Source: Desulfuromonadales bacterium
Lineage (GTDB): Bacteria; Desulfobacterota; Desulfuromonadia; Desulfuromonadales; JAGXHI01
Direction: 5' to 3'
DNA: 39,077 nucleotides
Assembly: GCA_024636295.1 (NCBI GenBank)
Contig: JAGXHI010000032.1
Span: 1 to 39,077, forward strand
In this document: positions 1 through 7,768 of the stretch, piece by piece
Position numbering within the stretch: position 1 is the stretch's first letter
Layout of the letters: each line of letters starts with the position of its first letter
Translations under genes and position numbers: made by a program
Notes under the pieces: generated by a model
The model's input: the letters and a program-made list of their open reading frames with translations, nothing else
What the model was told of the DNA's origin: nothing
The model's database searches: none

Positions 1-149
1 CAATCTCTGCGTCAATCCGCGGATTTGATTGTGCGGCGTAAAGTACTACGCCTCCGCTCAAATCCTTGATTTCCTTGATTTTGCTAAAAATTGCTCGTTT
101 CCAGATCGAAAACTGCATTTATGCTTACCGGGGTTTCCGGACGGGCACT
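1..149 (-). repeat. Dispersed TIR element, copy 1 (cut by window start)
   Basis: This is a reverse-orientation copy of the element at 17907-18084. The similarity runs from base 1 to the inverted-repeat end at 133-149, which keeps gtttccggacg and then diverges. It shares the internal palindrome aatccgcggatt (14-25) and the ggcgta/tacgcc inverted repeat around 34-51. The other end lies outside the window. A small open frame across it encodes nearly the same peptide as the frame across copy 2, which reflects shared DNA and not a gene. Confidence 0.8.
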
Positions 150-172
150 ATCTACAGAAAGATAAATCCAGG

Positions 173-200
173 TTGACTCTTGTTATCCTTGATTTACTTT
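173..200 (+). promoter_or_regulatory. Possible sigma-70 promoter for the DUF481 gene
   Basis: There is a good -35 box, TTGACT (173-178), and a poor -10 box, TACTTT (195-200), 16 bp apart. They lie about 50 bp ahead of the GTG start at 250. It is the only -35-like hexamer noticed between repeat copy 1 and the gene. The -10 box matches consensus at only three positions, so this is tentative. Confidence 0.25.
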
Positions 201-249
201 TCCTGTCCATTTATTATCAAAAAGTTAAAAACTTCAAAGGAGGCATGTT

Positions 250-1257
250 GTGAACATTCGCTTTTTTCTTTTTGCTGGATTAACATGCATAAGTTTGAGC
301 TTTTTGTTTTTCCAGATTGTTTTTGCTGACGAACTTGTTCTGAATAATGGAGATCGATTGACTGGAACACTTATCGAAGCTCAGGACGGAAAGCTTACCT
401 TCCATACAGATTATACGGATAAGATCATTCTCGATATGGAGGCGGTGAAGACCATAATCACGGAGACGCCGATGGAAGTGAGGCTGGAGAGTGACGAAGT
501 TCTCGTCGGTCCCTTGCGCACGGAGCAAGGGGCTGTTCTGGTGGGCGGCAGCGCTAATCGCCAGGCGACGGTCGTAGACTGGGAAAGGGTAAAAACGATC
601 AATGTCCCGGACGCTCTCTGGGAGGGGAGCGTCTGGTTCGGGGGGACGCAGCACTTGGGCAACACGGACAGAATGGGCGTGAGTTTCGGCGCCGAGGCCG
701 TTCGCACTAGCGAGAAGAACCGATGGAATTTCAGCTTCTTGTACAACTACGCCGAAGAGGATGATGAATTGGTGGCCCGGGATGCCTATGGACTGCTCAA
801 ATTCGACCAGTTCTTCACCCGCAGATTCTATGGCTATCTCGCCATCGAAATGCTCAAGGATGAATTCAAGGAGCTCAATCTGCGAACGGTGGTCGGCCCC
901 GGAATCGGTTATCAGTTGTGGGACGCGGAAAAGGGGAATCTGGCCCTGGAGGCGGGGGTGGCGTATTTTTCGGAGGACCGTACCGAGGAGGACGAGCAGT
1001 GGTTCACTGCGAGGCTGGCGGCGCGTTTTCAATATCAGGTTCTGGAGTGGATGCGTTTTACGGACCACCTCATTCTTTATCCTCAATTCGAAAGCGTCGG
1101 AGACTACACGCTGCGCAATGAAGTGGCACTGATCACTTCCTTCGGATCTTCATGGGCCATTCGCTTTTCCAACATCTGGGAGCGCGACAGCGACCCGGCC
1201 GAGGGGGTGAAAGAGGATGATTTCAGAACCAGCGCGAACCTGCAGTATACCTTCTAG
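250..1257 (+). CDS. DUF481 family outer-membrane protein (YdiY-like)
   Basis: 335 aa. The GTG start is chosen because AAAGGAGG lies 6-7 nt upstream, and the nearby ATG at 245 hits a stop at once. An N-terminal signal peptide (about residues 1-26, ending VFADE) is followed by a small beta-rich segment with NNGDRLTGTLIE, typical of the region that precedes the barrel in this family. Residues from about 120 to the end alternate aromatic and polar residues as in a beta-barrel, and the chain ends QYTF with the C-terminal Phe used in outer-membrane protein assembly. DUF481 proteins (E. coli YdiY, 'salt-induced outer membrane protein') have no firm biochemical role. The gene stands alone between a repeat and a convergent gene. 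Family call is good; function unknown. Confidence 0.8.
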   Translation: MNIRFFLFAGLTCISLSFLFFQIVFADELVLNNGDRLTGTLIEAQDGKLTFHTDYTDKIILDMEAVKTIITETPMEVRLESDEVLVGPLRTEQGAVLVGGSANRQATVVDWERVKTINVPDALWEGSVWFGGTQHLGNTDRMGVSFGAEAVRTSEKNRWNFSFLYNYAEEDDELVARDAYGLLKFDQFFTRRFYGYLAIEMLKDEFKELNLRTVVGPGIGYQLWDAEKGNLALEAGVAYFSEDRTEEDEQWFTARLAARFQYQVLEWMRFTDHLILYPQFESVGDYTLRNEVALITSFGSSWAIRFSNIWERDSDPAEGVKEDDFRTSANLQYTF

Positions 1258-1330
1258 CCGGTTTCCATCCGAAGGCAGGCTGGGGGCGGCTATCGGATGA
1301 TTCGAAGCGCCGGAGGCCCCGGCGAAAAGG

Positions 1331-1368
1331 GATTAAAAAAAATGGGCGGCCCGAAGGTCGCCCATTTT
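1331..1368 (-). terminator. Strong hairpin terminator of the RRM gene (possibly bidirectional)
   Basis: AAAATGGGCG (1339-1348) pairs with CGCCCATTTT (1359-1368). Three further inner pairs close on a 4-nt loop. On the - strand the stem runs into eight Ts (A-run at 1335-1342), so it is a classic intrinsic terminator for the gene ending at 1395. It may also stop + strand transcription from the DUF481 gene. Confidence 0.85.
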
Positions 1369-1394
1369 CTGGTTTGTGTCGCGATTGATAATAA

Positions 1395-1667
1395 TCAGTA
1401 ACGCGGCCGTCGGGTCGGGCGCTTGTCTTTCTTTTCCGATTGGTTGACCTTGATCGCGCGCCCGTCCATCATCTGTTTGTTCAGGGCCTTTATCGCGGTG
1501 TCCGCCTCGGAATTATCCGGCATTTCGACAAAGCCGAACCCTTTGGACTGCCCGGAAAACTTGTCCATGATCAGGTTCGCCTCGGTGACTTCGCCAAATT
1601 CGGCGAACATCTTCTGCAGGTCCTCCTGCTTCATGTTGTAGGGCAGATTGCCGACGTAAATGTTCAT
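1395..1667 (-). CDS. Single-RRM RNA-binding protein
   Basis: 90 aa with one RNA recognition motif and a short basic tail (KKDKRPTRRPRY). RNP2 is IYVGNL (residues 3-8) and RNP1 is KGFGFVEM (42-49), with the RNA-stacking aromatics present. AAGGAG lies 6 nt before the ATG. Bacterial proteins of this type (Rbp in cyanobacteria, widespread in Proteobacteria) bind single-stranded RNA and are often cold-induced. The DEAD-box helicase gene starts upstream on the same strand (stop at 1822, 154 bp away), so the two may act together on RNA structure. That pairing is inference from position. A terminator follows directly. Confidence 0.9.
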   Translation of the reverse strand: MNIYVGNLPYNMKQEDLQKMFAEFGEVTEANLIMDKFSGQSKGFGFVEMPDNSEADTAIKALNKQMMDGRAIKVNQSEKKDKRPTRRPRY

Positions 1668-1821
1668 GTGTGCTCCTTGTAAGTACGCTGTTCAAAAGAG
1701 GCCATCAATCGACCAGCGCTGGAATCTCTGATGGCCATGGGCCGATAAGGATAATCGCTCTTCGACGGCATCGCCATAGTCCATGCTTTTTCGAAGGGAG
1801 CGATCCTTGTCGGTCGATTTT

Positions 1822-3132
1822 TCAGTTTGTCCGGCGTTTTGACGCAGACCGGCCATTCTCGGGCTTCGAGCCGGCGGAGGCGCGGCGTCGGTATTCGACG
1901 ACGACATTCGGCCGGCCGCCGGTCCTTCGACCACCGGCACCTGGATTTTTACGGCGGGGACCGCCGGAATCGGGGCCACGCCGAGACGGCAGAGGCTGTT
2001 TGGGTTCGAGTCCGGGGATCACATGCTGGGCAAGATCGCGCCCCAGGTAGCGCTGGATTCGCTGCAGGGCGCCGATGTCGCCGCGCGAGGCGAGAGAAAT
2101 CGCCGTCCCGTTGGCGCCGGCGCGGCCGGTGCGGCCGATGCGGTGCACATAGTCCTCGGCGAAAAGGGGGAGATCGAAATTAATCACATGGCTGATTCCG
2201 AGGACATCGATTCCGCGTGCGGCAACGTCGGTAGCCACCAGCAGCCGGATTCTCCCACGGCGCAGGTCGCGCACCGTACGGTTGCGGGCGCTCTGGTTCA
2301 TATCTCCATGCAGAGCCGCGGCGCGATGACCTCCCTCGTTCAGCTTCCGGGCCAGTCGATCGGCTTCGCGTTTCGTTGAGGAGAAGATGATAGCCTGGTT
2401 CAGGGTGCTGTCGGTGATCACATGCTCGAGGATGCGCTGCTTGTGCGCCAGATCATCGGCCACATGCAGGCGCTGTTCGATCGTGGTATCCGTCGATCGG
2501 GGCTCCGAGAGATCGATGTGCACCGGCTTTCTGAGAAGACGAGCGGCAAGTGCCGCCATGGTCTTGTCCATGGTCGCAGTAAACATCATGGTCTGTCGAT
2601 CGGCCGGAGTCGCGGCTGTGATCTTTTCCATATCCTCCTGAAATCCCATGTCGAGCATGCGATCCGCTTCGTCCAGCACCAGGATTTCCACCCTCGACAG
2701 ATCGATGCTGCCTCGCTGCAGGTGATCGACCAGGCGACCCGGGGTGGCGACCACCAGGTCGATGGGCTGCGACAAGGAGCGAAATTGTTCCCGGTAGGGG
2801 GTTCCCCCGAGGATAACGGCACTTTTAAGATGCAGAAATCTGCCGTAATTCCGGGTGGCATCGGTAATCTGACTGGCCAGCTCGCGGGTCGGGGTCAGGA
2901 CCAGGATCCGAGGGGCGCCGCGTCCTCCTTTTTTGAAAACGGCCAGCCGCTGCAGGGCCGGCAGCATGAAAGCGGCGGTTTTTCCGGTGCCGGTTCGGGC
3001 GCTTGCGACCAGGTCTTTTCCAGCCAGGGCCAGGGGGATGGCCTGGACCTGAATAGGAGTCGGCTCGGTATAGCCACAGGCGGTAATGGCCTTGAGAATC
3101 ATAGGTGCAAGGTTGAGTTCAGCAAAAGACAT
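1822..3132 (-). CDS. DEAD-box ATP-dependent RNA helicase (RhlE-like)
   Basis: 436 aa from the ATG at 3132, preceded by GAAGGA about 8 nt upstream. The open frame extends to 3231, but the added residues do not resemble the family. Visible motifs are the Q motif (FAELN...PIQ, residues 3-29), motif I ARTGTGKT (45-52), Ia PTREL (81-85), DEAD (154-157), motif III TAT (185-187), and motif VI HRIGRTGR (330-337). The tail after about residue 375 is rich in Arg, Gly and Pro, as in RhlE-type helicases that use a basic tail to hold RNA. Expected role: unwinding short RNA duplexes in ribosome assembly or mRNA decay. RhlE versus another DEAD-box clade cannot be settled by eye. Confidence 0.93.
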   Translation of the reverse strand: MSFAELNLAPMILKAITACGYTEPTPIQVQAIPLALAGKDLVASARTGTGKTAAFMLPALQRLAVFKKGGRGAPRILVLTPTRELASQITDATRNYGRFLHLKSAVILGGTPYREQFRSLSQPIDLVVATPGRLVDHLQRGSIDLSRVEILVLDEADRMLDMGFQEDMEKITAATPADRQTMMFTATMDKTMAALAARLLRKPVHIDLSEPRSTDTTIEQRLHVADDLAHKQRILEHVITDSTLNQAIIFSSTKREADRLARKLNEGGHRAAALHGDMNQSARNRTVRDLRRGRIRLLVATDVAARGIDVLGISHVINFDLPLFAEDYVHRIGRTGRAGANGTAISLASRGDIGALQRIQRYLGRDLAQHVIPGLEPKQPLPSRRGPDSGGPRRKNPGAGGRRTGGRPNVVVEYRRRASAGSKPENGRSASKRRTN

Positions 3133-3627
3133 GAAGAATTCCTTCTCCCGCCCCGGAAGGCAGGCGATTCGGGTGATGTGCAGACCGCCGGAACATACAC
3201 ATGTCCCGAAAACAGGATGCGGCAGAAGCACTATGGACTGGCACTGATCGTCGCCAACCTTTGTGCTTCCGCTGGTTCAGGAGAGGAAAACCAATGCAGG
3301 AGGGTCAGTGATCGATAAGATGGCGCGGCGGTGAGGGGTAGACGAAAGTCCTGCCGAAGCCTTTTTAACAGCCAACAGGCATCCTACACCGGGCTCCGCG
3401 TAAAAAGATAGCTTTATTTTCAAATATTTTCCGCGACGACGGAAGGCCGGGCAAATTCTTATGGCTTATGGCTCAGAACCGTCGACTTGCAAAATTCGAA
3501 TTTCCTGTATCGTCCCTTTTCTCTGTTAAAATTGGAAGGGGTTGCAACATAAATTTTTGCGGGGCCATCCTCCGTGCTTTCTTATGAAGGCAAGCAGCGG
3601 ATGAACGAGAAAAAGAAGGAGAAATTT
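3133..3627. other. Divergent intergenic region, helicase / msrA
   Basis: About 495 bp separates the divergent starts of the helicase and msrA genes. Both promoters should lie here. I see no convincing sigma-70 pair; the better fragments are TTGCAA (3487-3492) and TTAAAAT (3524-3530), at unsuitable spacing. The length leaves room for a long helicase leader, but no clear riboswitch or terminator fold was recognised. Confidence 0.4.
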
Positions 3628-4179
3628 ATGGCAGAGAGCTCTGAAACGGCGACCCTTGCCGCAGGATGCTTCTGGTGCGTAGAGGCGGTTTTCTCCCGTC
3701 TCCGGGGCGTAACAAAAGTGGTTTCAGGCTATACTGGCGGTACAGTCCCGAATCCCACCTACGGAGAAGTGTGCAGCGGAAAAACCGGTCATGCCGAGGC
3801 GGTACAGATTACTTTTGAACCTGAAACCATCTCCTTTGCCGAGCTTCTTGAAATCTTCTGGCGCACTCACGATCCCACAACCCCCAATCGACAGGGCGCC
3901 GATATCGGCACCCAGTACAGATCGGTCATCTTCTACCACAACGACAGACAGCGGGAGGTCGCCGAGAGATCAAAGCAAGAGGCTGGTGAGACGGATCCCC
4001 GGCCCGATCCCATCGTGACAGAGATCGTCCCCTTCACCAGCTTCTACCCGGCCGAGGAATCCCATCAGGATTACTACGGGCTGAATCCTCACCAGTCGTA
4101 CTGCCGGCTTGTCATCGATCCGAAAATCCGAAAACTGCAAAAGGAGTTTACCGGCAAGCTGAAGGAGACATCGCCCTGA
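3628..4179 (+). CDS. msrA: Peptide-methionine (S)-S-oxide reductase MsrA
   Basis: 183 aa from the ATG at 3628, which has AAGGAG 6 nt upstream. In-frame starts at 3574 and 3601 would add 9-18 residues with no better ribosome site. The catalytic motif GCFWC (residues 13-17, nucleophile Cys14) is intact, and GHAEAV and the C-terminal ESHQDYYGLNPHQSYCRLVI block are typical. It reduces methionine-S-sulfoxide in proteins and free methionine in the cytoplasm, using thioredoxin. No signal peptide and no fused MsrB domain are present, and no msrB gene is in the window. Confidence 0.96.
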   Translation: MAESSETATLAAGCFWCVEAVFSRLRGVTKVVSGYTGGTVPNPTYGEVCSGKTGHAEAVQITFEPETISFAELLEIFWRTHDPTTPNRQGADIGTQYRSVIFYHNDRQREVAERSKQEAGETDPRPDPIVTEIVPFTSFYPAEESHQDYYGLNPHQSYCRLVIDPKIRKLQKEFTGKLKETSP

Positions 4180-4344
4180 AAATTCGTGGAGTCGCCTGAC
4201 AGTGCGAATCCACCGATAATAATTATCTGGATTGAAATCAGCCCCCAGGGGAAAAAACGGACCTTGCGATTCTTGTCTCATCCGAAGGCGTCTTTTTCCC
4301 GGGTATCCGATGACATTCGCCTGACAGGTGAGATGAGTGAATAA

Positions 4345-5946
4345 ATGCACAAACTAAAGAAAGTGGCCCTTGGAGGATTCCTTTCCATCATTGCCCTGTG
4401 GCTGGTCGGGCGACTTGTCCTGACGGTTCAGCTGCCGGACCGTCAGGGGCGTCGAAACGCCTTTCCCGATCCGATGGAATCCGGGCCTTCTCTTCGAGCC
4501 GTTTTTGACCGGCTCCCCGACGGAAATATTGAGAAATCCCCCCTACGCCTGATAGACGATAACACACTGGCCTGGCTGGAGCGCTGGCGTCTTTTACAGG
4601 GTGCCCGGGAGCGGTTGGACATCTGCTATTTCATTCTGAAGCCTGATGTTTTCGGGATCTCCTTTCTGGGACTTCTGGTTCAAAAGGCGAAAGAGGGTTT
4701 GCGGATACGGGTTCTGCTGGACGCCATGGGGACCAAAATGTCGCGCAGCTTCAAGGGAAACGACTATCTTGATACCCTGGTTAGCACGGGAAACGTCTCC
4801 CTCCGCATGTACCGGCCGCTTTTCTACCGTTATGCCGACGCATTCCTGACCCTGAATCCGGCGGCCGTATTCGTCTCCAACCATGACAAGGTCCTCCTTG
4901 CCGACGGCGACCGGGCGTTGATCGGCGGGCGCAACATTTCAAAAGAGTATTTCGCTCAGCCGACAGACGATCCATTGGCTTTTCGGGATACGGACCTGAT
5001 CCTTTCAGGACCCTTTATCGGCAAGGCTCTGCGGGAGGCCTTCGATGCCGAGTATGCCAGCGGTGAGGCCAAGAAAGTCGAAAGGGAAGATATCGACCTG
5101 AAGGATTCCACCGATGATCTGCTCCTGGCATACGTTGCCATGGACGCCTGGCTGCATGATCGACCCATTCCGGCCCCGGAGGCGCTGTCGATCAGGGAAA
5201 AGGGGCTTCCCTGGATGGATCAACTCGAGCAGATGCCCCATTTGCGCGGCGCACTGAAGAAAGAGCCCCCGCCGGTGACGGCCGAAGTCCGCCTCATCGA
5301 TAGTCGCTGCCGACTGGTGGAGAGCGACGATCCTGTCACCCGAAGTCTCATTCGACTGGTGCGCAGCGCGCGGGAGGAGATTTTTATTCAGAGTCCTTAC
5401 CTGGTGCTGCCGAAAGAAGCCGTGGATGTTCTGGCGGAGGCCGCGGGACGCGGAGTGCGGATCACGATCGTAACGAACAGTCCTCTCTCCAGCGATAATG
5501 CCATGAGCCAGGGGGTCTTTCTGGAGCAGTGGCCCGAACTACTGGCACGGATTCCAGGACTGCGGCTCTTCGTGGCGGACGATCGGCACAATCTGCATAG
5601 CAAATTGGCTGTTTTCGATCGCCGCCTGGCGCTGGTGGGCACCTACAACCTCGATCCGCTTAGCATGGCCATGAACAGCGAACTCGTAGCCGCCATCTGG
5701 TCGGAATCTTTTTCCGAAATGGTCCTGGAACCGCGGGAGAAGGCTGTTGCCGAGGAACAACGGCTCGTAGAGTACCGTATCGGCCGCACATCCCGGGGAG
5801 ATCCGCGGCGGGATGAAAAGGCGAAAGTCGTGGTTGAATTCGGCGCCGAGGACCATATCGACGCTGCCCGCTTTGGAAAAATCCGTTTTTATCAAAGGCT
5901 TTACGCCCTCATATCGAGGATGAAGGGGGATTATCCATGGTATTGA
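4345..5946 (+). CDS. Phospholipase D-like cardiolipin synthase (ClsC type)
   Basis: 533 aa with an N-terminal membrane anchor (about residues 8-29) and two PLD catalytic HKD motifs: HDK...D at 180-187 and HSK...D at 418-425, each followed by the usual G-Asn block (GGRN, GTYN). The order and length match the ClsC/YmdC group, which makes cardiolipin from phosphatidylglycerol and phosphatidylethanolamine at the inner membrane. Other bacterial PLDs (phospholipase, nuclease) remain possible, so no symbol is given. The gene starts 165 bp after msrA, and no partner such as ymdB lies beside it. Confidence 0.85.
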   Translation: MHKLKKVALGGFLSIIALWLVGRLVLTVQLPDRQGRRNAFPDPMESGPSLRAVFDRLPDGNIEKSPLRLIDDNTLAWLERWRLLQGARERLDICYFILKPDVFGISFLGLLVQKAKEGLRIRVLLDAMGTKMSRSFKGNDYLDTLVSTGNVSLRMYRPLFYRYADAFLTLNPAAVFVSNHDKVLLADGDRALIGGRNISKEYFAQPTDDPLAFRDTDLILSGPFIGKALREAFDAEYASGEAKKVEREDIDLKDSTDDLLLAYVAMDAWLHDRPIPAPEALSIREKGLPWMDQLEQMPHLRGALKKEPPPVTAEVRLIDSRCRLVESDDPVTRSLIRLVRSAREEIFIQSPYLVLPKEAVDVLAEAAGRGVRITIVTNSPLSSDNAMSQGVFLEQWPELLARIPGLRLFVADDRHNLHSKLAVFDRRLALVGTYNLDPLSMAMNSELVAAIWSESFSEMVLEPREKAVAEEQRLVEYRIGRTSRGDPRRDEKAKVVVEFGAEDHIDAARFGKIRFYQRLYALISRMKGDYPWY

Positions 5947-6053
5947 ATTCTGTGTCAGGCGCAATTTGCCGCCTGGAATGTTGCCTTTGCATTTCTCGCC
6001 TCTGAGCTCATTTCTCCCCAAGACCCGGCGCAGCGGCCCTTTTGCCGATCGCA

Positions 6054-6081
6054 TTGGCTTCGGCCATCCTTCTGGTAGAAT
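6054..6081 (+). promoter_or_regulatory. Candidate sigma-70 promoter for the MscS gene
   Basis: TTGGCT (6054-6059), a 16-bp spacer and TAGAAT (6076-6081) lie 28 bp upstream of the proposed ATG. The -10 box matches five of six consensus bases and the -35 box is weaker. Spacing and position are plausible, but this is unverified. Confidence 0.35.
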
Positions 6082-6108
6082 TTCAGTAAGCCTCCAACGG
6101 GAATTCCA

Positions 6109-7401
6109 ATGAAACCTCTTTTTTCCAGATCCCGGTCGGACGGAATGCGCCCCCGGCGTTTGCGGTCCAGACGTCTGCACCACCGCCGCCGAAAGCTTCC
6201 ACTGACGGGAGCAAAGGCCCGTCTGCGGCAGTTTCGCCAGGCGACGATGTTGACCGTCGCCATTACCAGCCTGCTTCTTCTGCTTTTCGCTCCCTGGGAT
6301 TCCGGCCTCGTCAACGGGGCGGAGGAAACCGGCATTTCAGGGAATACCTCCACCGGGCCCGCCGGCGAGCAGGAATCCTCTTCGGTCCCTGAAGAGTCGC
6401 GGGAAGACGGACCTCAGCATTCCGACCCTCTCAGCCAGGCCGCCGAGGAAGCGGCACGTACCGCTGAAAAGCTATGGCAGGGATTTTACGGCAGCTTGCC
6501 GAAAATTTTCGTCGTCATCGGAATCATCTTCATCGCCTGGCTCCTGGTCAGGCTGTTTCGCCCGCTGCTGCACCGAACCCTTCGCAGATGGGATAGGGCG
6601 AATGCCGCAGTCGCTCTCTTCGGCATCGCCGTCTGGGTGCTGGCGACGGGGATCGCACTGAGCGTGCTGGCCGGGGATATCCGGGCCTTTGTCGGGTCCG
6701 TCGGATTGGTCGGTCTCGCCCTCTCCTGGGCGCTGCAGACCCCCATCGAGAGTTTCACCGGTTGGCTGCTCAATTCCTTTCAGGGATATTACCGCGTGGG
6801 GGACCGGGTGGCTGTGGGGGAGGTCTTTGGCGATGTATACAAAATCGACTTCCTGACCACCACGGTATGGGAGATCGGCTCGCCGGGGCGGCCCGGCTTC
6901 GTTCCGGCCGAACAGCCGACGGGACGGCTGATCACCTTTCCCAACAACGAGGTCCTGACCGGATCCGTGGTGAATCTCACCCGCGACTTTCCCTTCGTGT
7001 GGGACGAGCTGGCGGTACCCCTCGCCAACGAATCGGATCTGGGCTACGGCATGGTGGTCCTGTCCGGCGTAGCCCGGGAGCTTCTGGGGGAGCACATGGT
7101 CGAGCCATCCAGCCGTTATATGGATATTCTGCGCCGGGCGAATCTTGAATCAGGCATTGCCGCTGAACCGGAAGTCTTCCTTTCCATGACCGAGTCGTGG
7201 ACGGATGTGGTTATCCGTTATCTGGTCCATGCCCGCGAGCGCCGGAAGTGGAAGAGCGAACTGACCGCACGAGTCGCGGCTGAGCTGAAAAAGCCCGAAC
7301 ACGCCCAACGACTTCTTTCGGTCTACCCGCGCCGGCAGGTTCAGTTCATCGATCCGGAAGGTCGCATCGTGAAGGGGGGATTTCCGGATCCCCATTCCTG
7401 A
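6109..7401 (+). CDS. Mechanosensitive ion channel, MscS family
   Basis: 430 aa. Hydrophobic spans are at about 47-66, 131-152, 165-188 and 190-215. The last holds the Gly/Ala-rich pore helix (GSVGLVGLALSWALQ), followed by the family block FTGWLLNSFQGYYRVGD and the cytoplasmic beta domain. MscS channels open under membrane tension and release solutes on hypo-osmotic shock. Odd feature: residues 1-46 are very Arg-rich, and residues 47-71 look like a signal peptide ending NGAEE. The true start may therefore be the ATG at 6247, although neither start has a good ribosome site. The linker at about 72-125 is acidic and low in complexity. Confidence 0.88.
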   Translation: MKPLFSRSRSDGMRPRRLRSRRLHHRRRKLPLTGAKARLRQFRQATMLTVAITSLLLLLFAPWDSGLVNGAEETGISGNTSTGPAGEQESSSVPEESREDGPQHSDPLSQAAEEAARTAEKLWQGFYGSLPKIFVVIGIIFIAWLLVRLFRPLLHRTLRRWDRANAAVALFGIAVWVLATGIALSVLAGDIRAFVGSVGLVGLALSWALQTPIESFTGWLLNSFQGYYRVGDRVAVGEVFGDVYKIDFLTTTVWEIGSPGRPGFVPAEQPTGRLITFPNNEVLTGSVVNLTRDFPFVWDELAVPLANESDLGYGMVVLSGVARELLGEHMVEPSSRYMDILRRANLESGIAAEPEVFLSMTESWTDVVIRYLVHARERRKWKSELTARVAAELKKPEHAQRLLSVYPRRQVQFIDPEGRIVKGGFPDPHS

Positions 7402-7768
7402 AAGCCCGGGAAAAACCTCGGAGCCGATTTGCCGCGGAACAACCCCGAACTCGTCCATCGCAACACCGACACACAAAATGTCGGCCTGAAGCCGAGGTCG
7501 CCATACTCGCGGATGAGAGGTTTTCCCTCCTGAAACCCTCCCCCTATCCCCGCCTTTTCGTCCGGAAACCAATGCAAGGATGTGATTTCCGCTCGCTCTC
7601 TCCTTTTCACTCGGGCGCTCGACAGCTGTTAAGGGTTTGACTTTATGCCAAATTTCTGACATCGGATCGCCGCAAAATATAACGTCCTCCGATTATGTTT
7701 TCTTCTTCCATTGCGAGCAATAAGACCTCCTGGACAAAATTGGCGCGATTCCTGCTATTCTCGGCGAG
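7402..7768. other. Gene-free stretch with a solo TIR-like motif and possible promoter
   Basis: No convincing gene was found here. Bases 7555-7570 match 16 consecutive bases of the terminal inverted repeat of the element at 17907 (ttttcgtccggaaacc), but nothing element-like follows. CTGACA (7656-7661), a 16-bp spacer and TATAAC (7678-7683) form a plausible promoter. A short frame from about 7695 encodes a membrane-like segment (KLARFLLFSASC...) that could be the lost first membrane segment of the GGDEF gene downstream. Confidence 0.4.

Noticed and set aside
29..253. Small open frame with a peptide nearly identical to one across the element at 17907
   Set aside because: The shared peptide results from the shared repeat. 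There is no ribosome site, and the frame runs through the terminal repeat.
3133..3231. 33-residue N-terminal extension of the helicase
   Set aside because: It has no family similarity, and a good ribosome site precedes the internal ATG at 3132.
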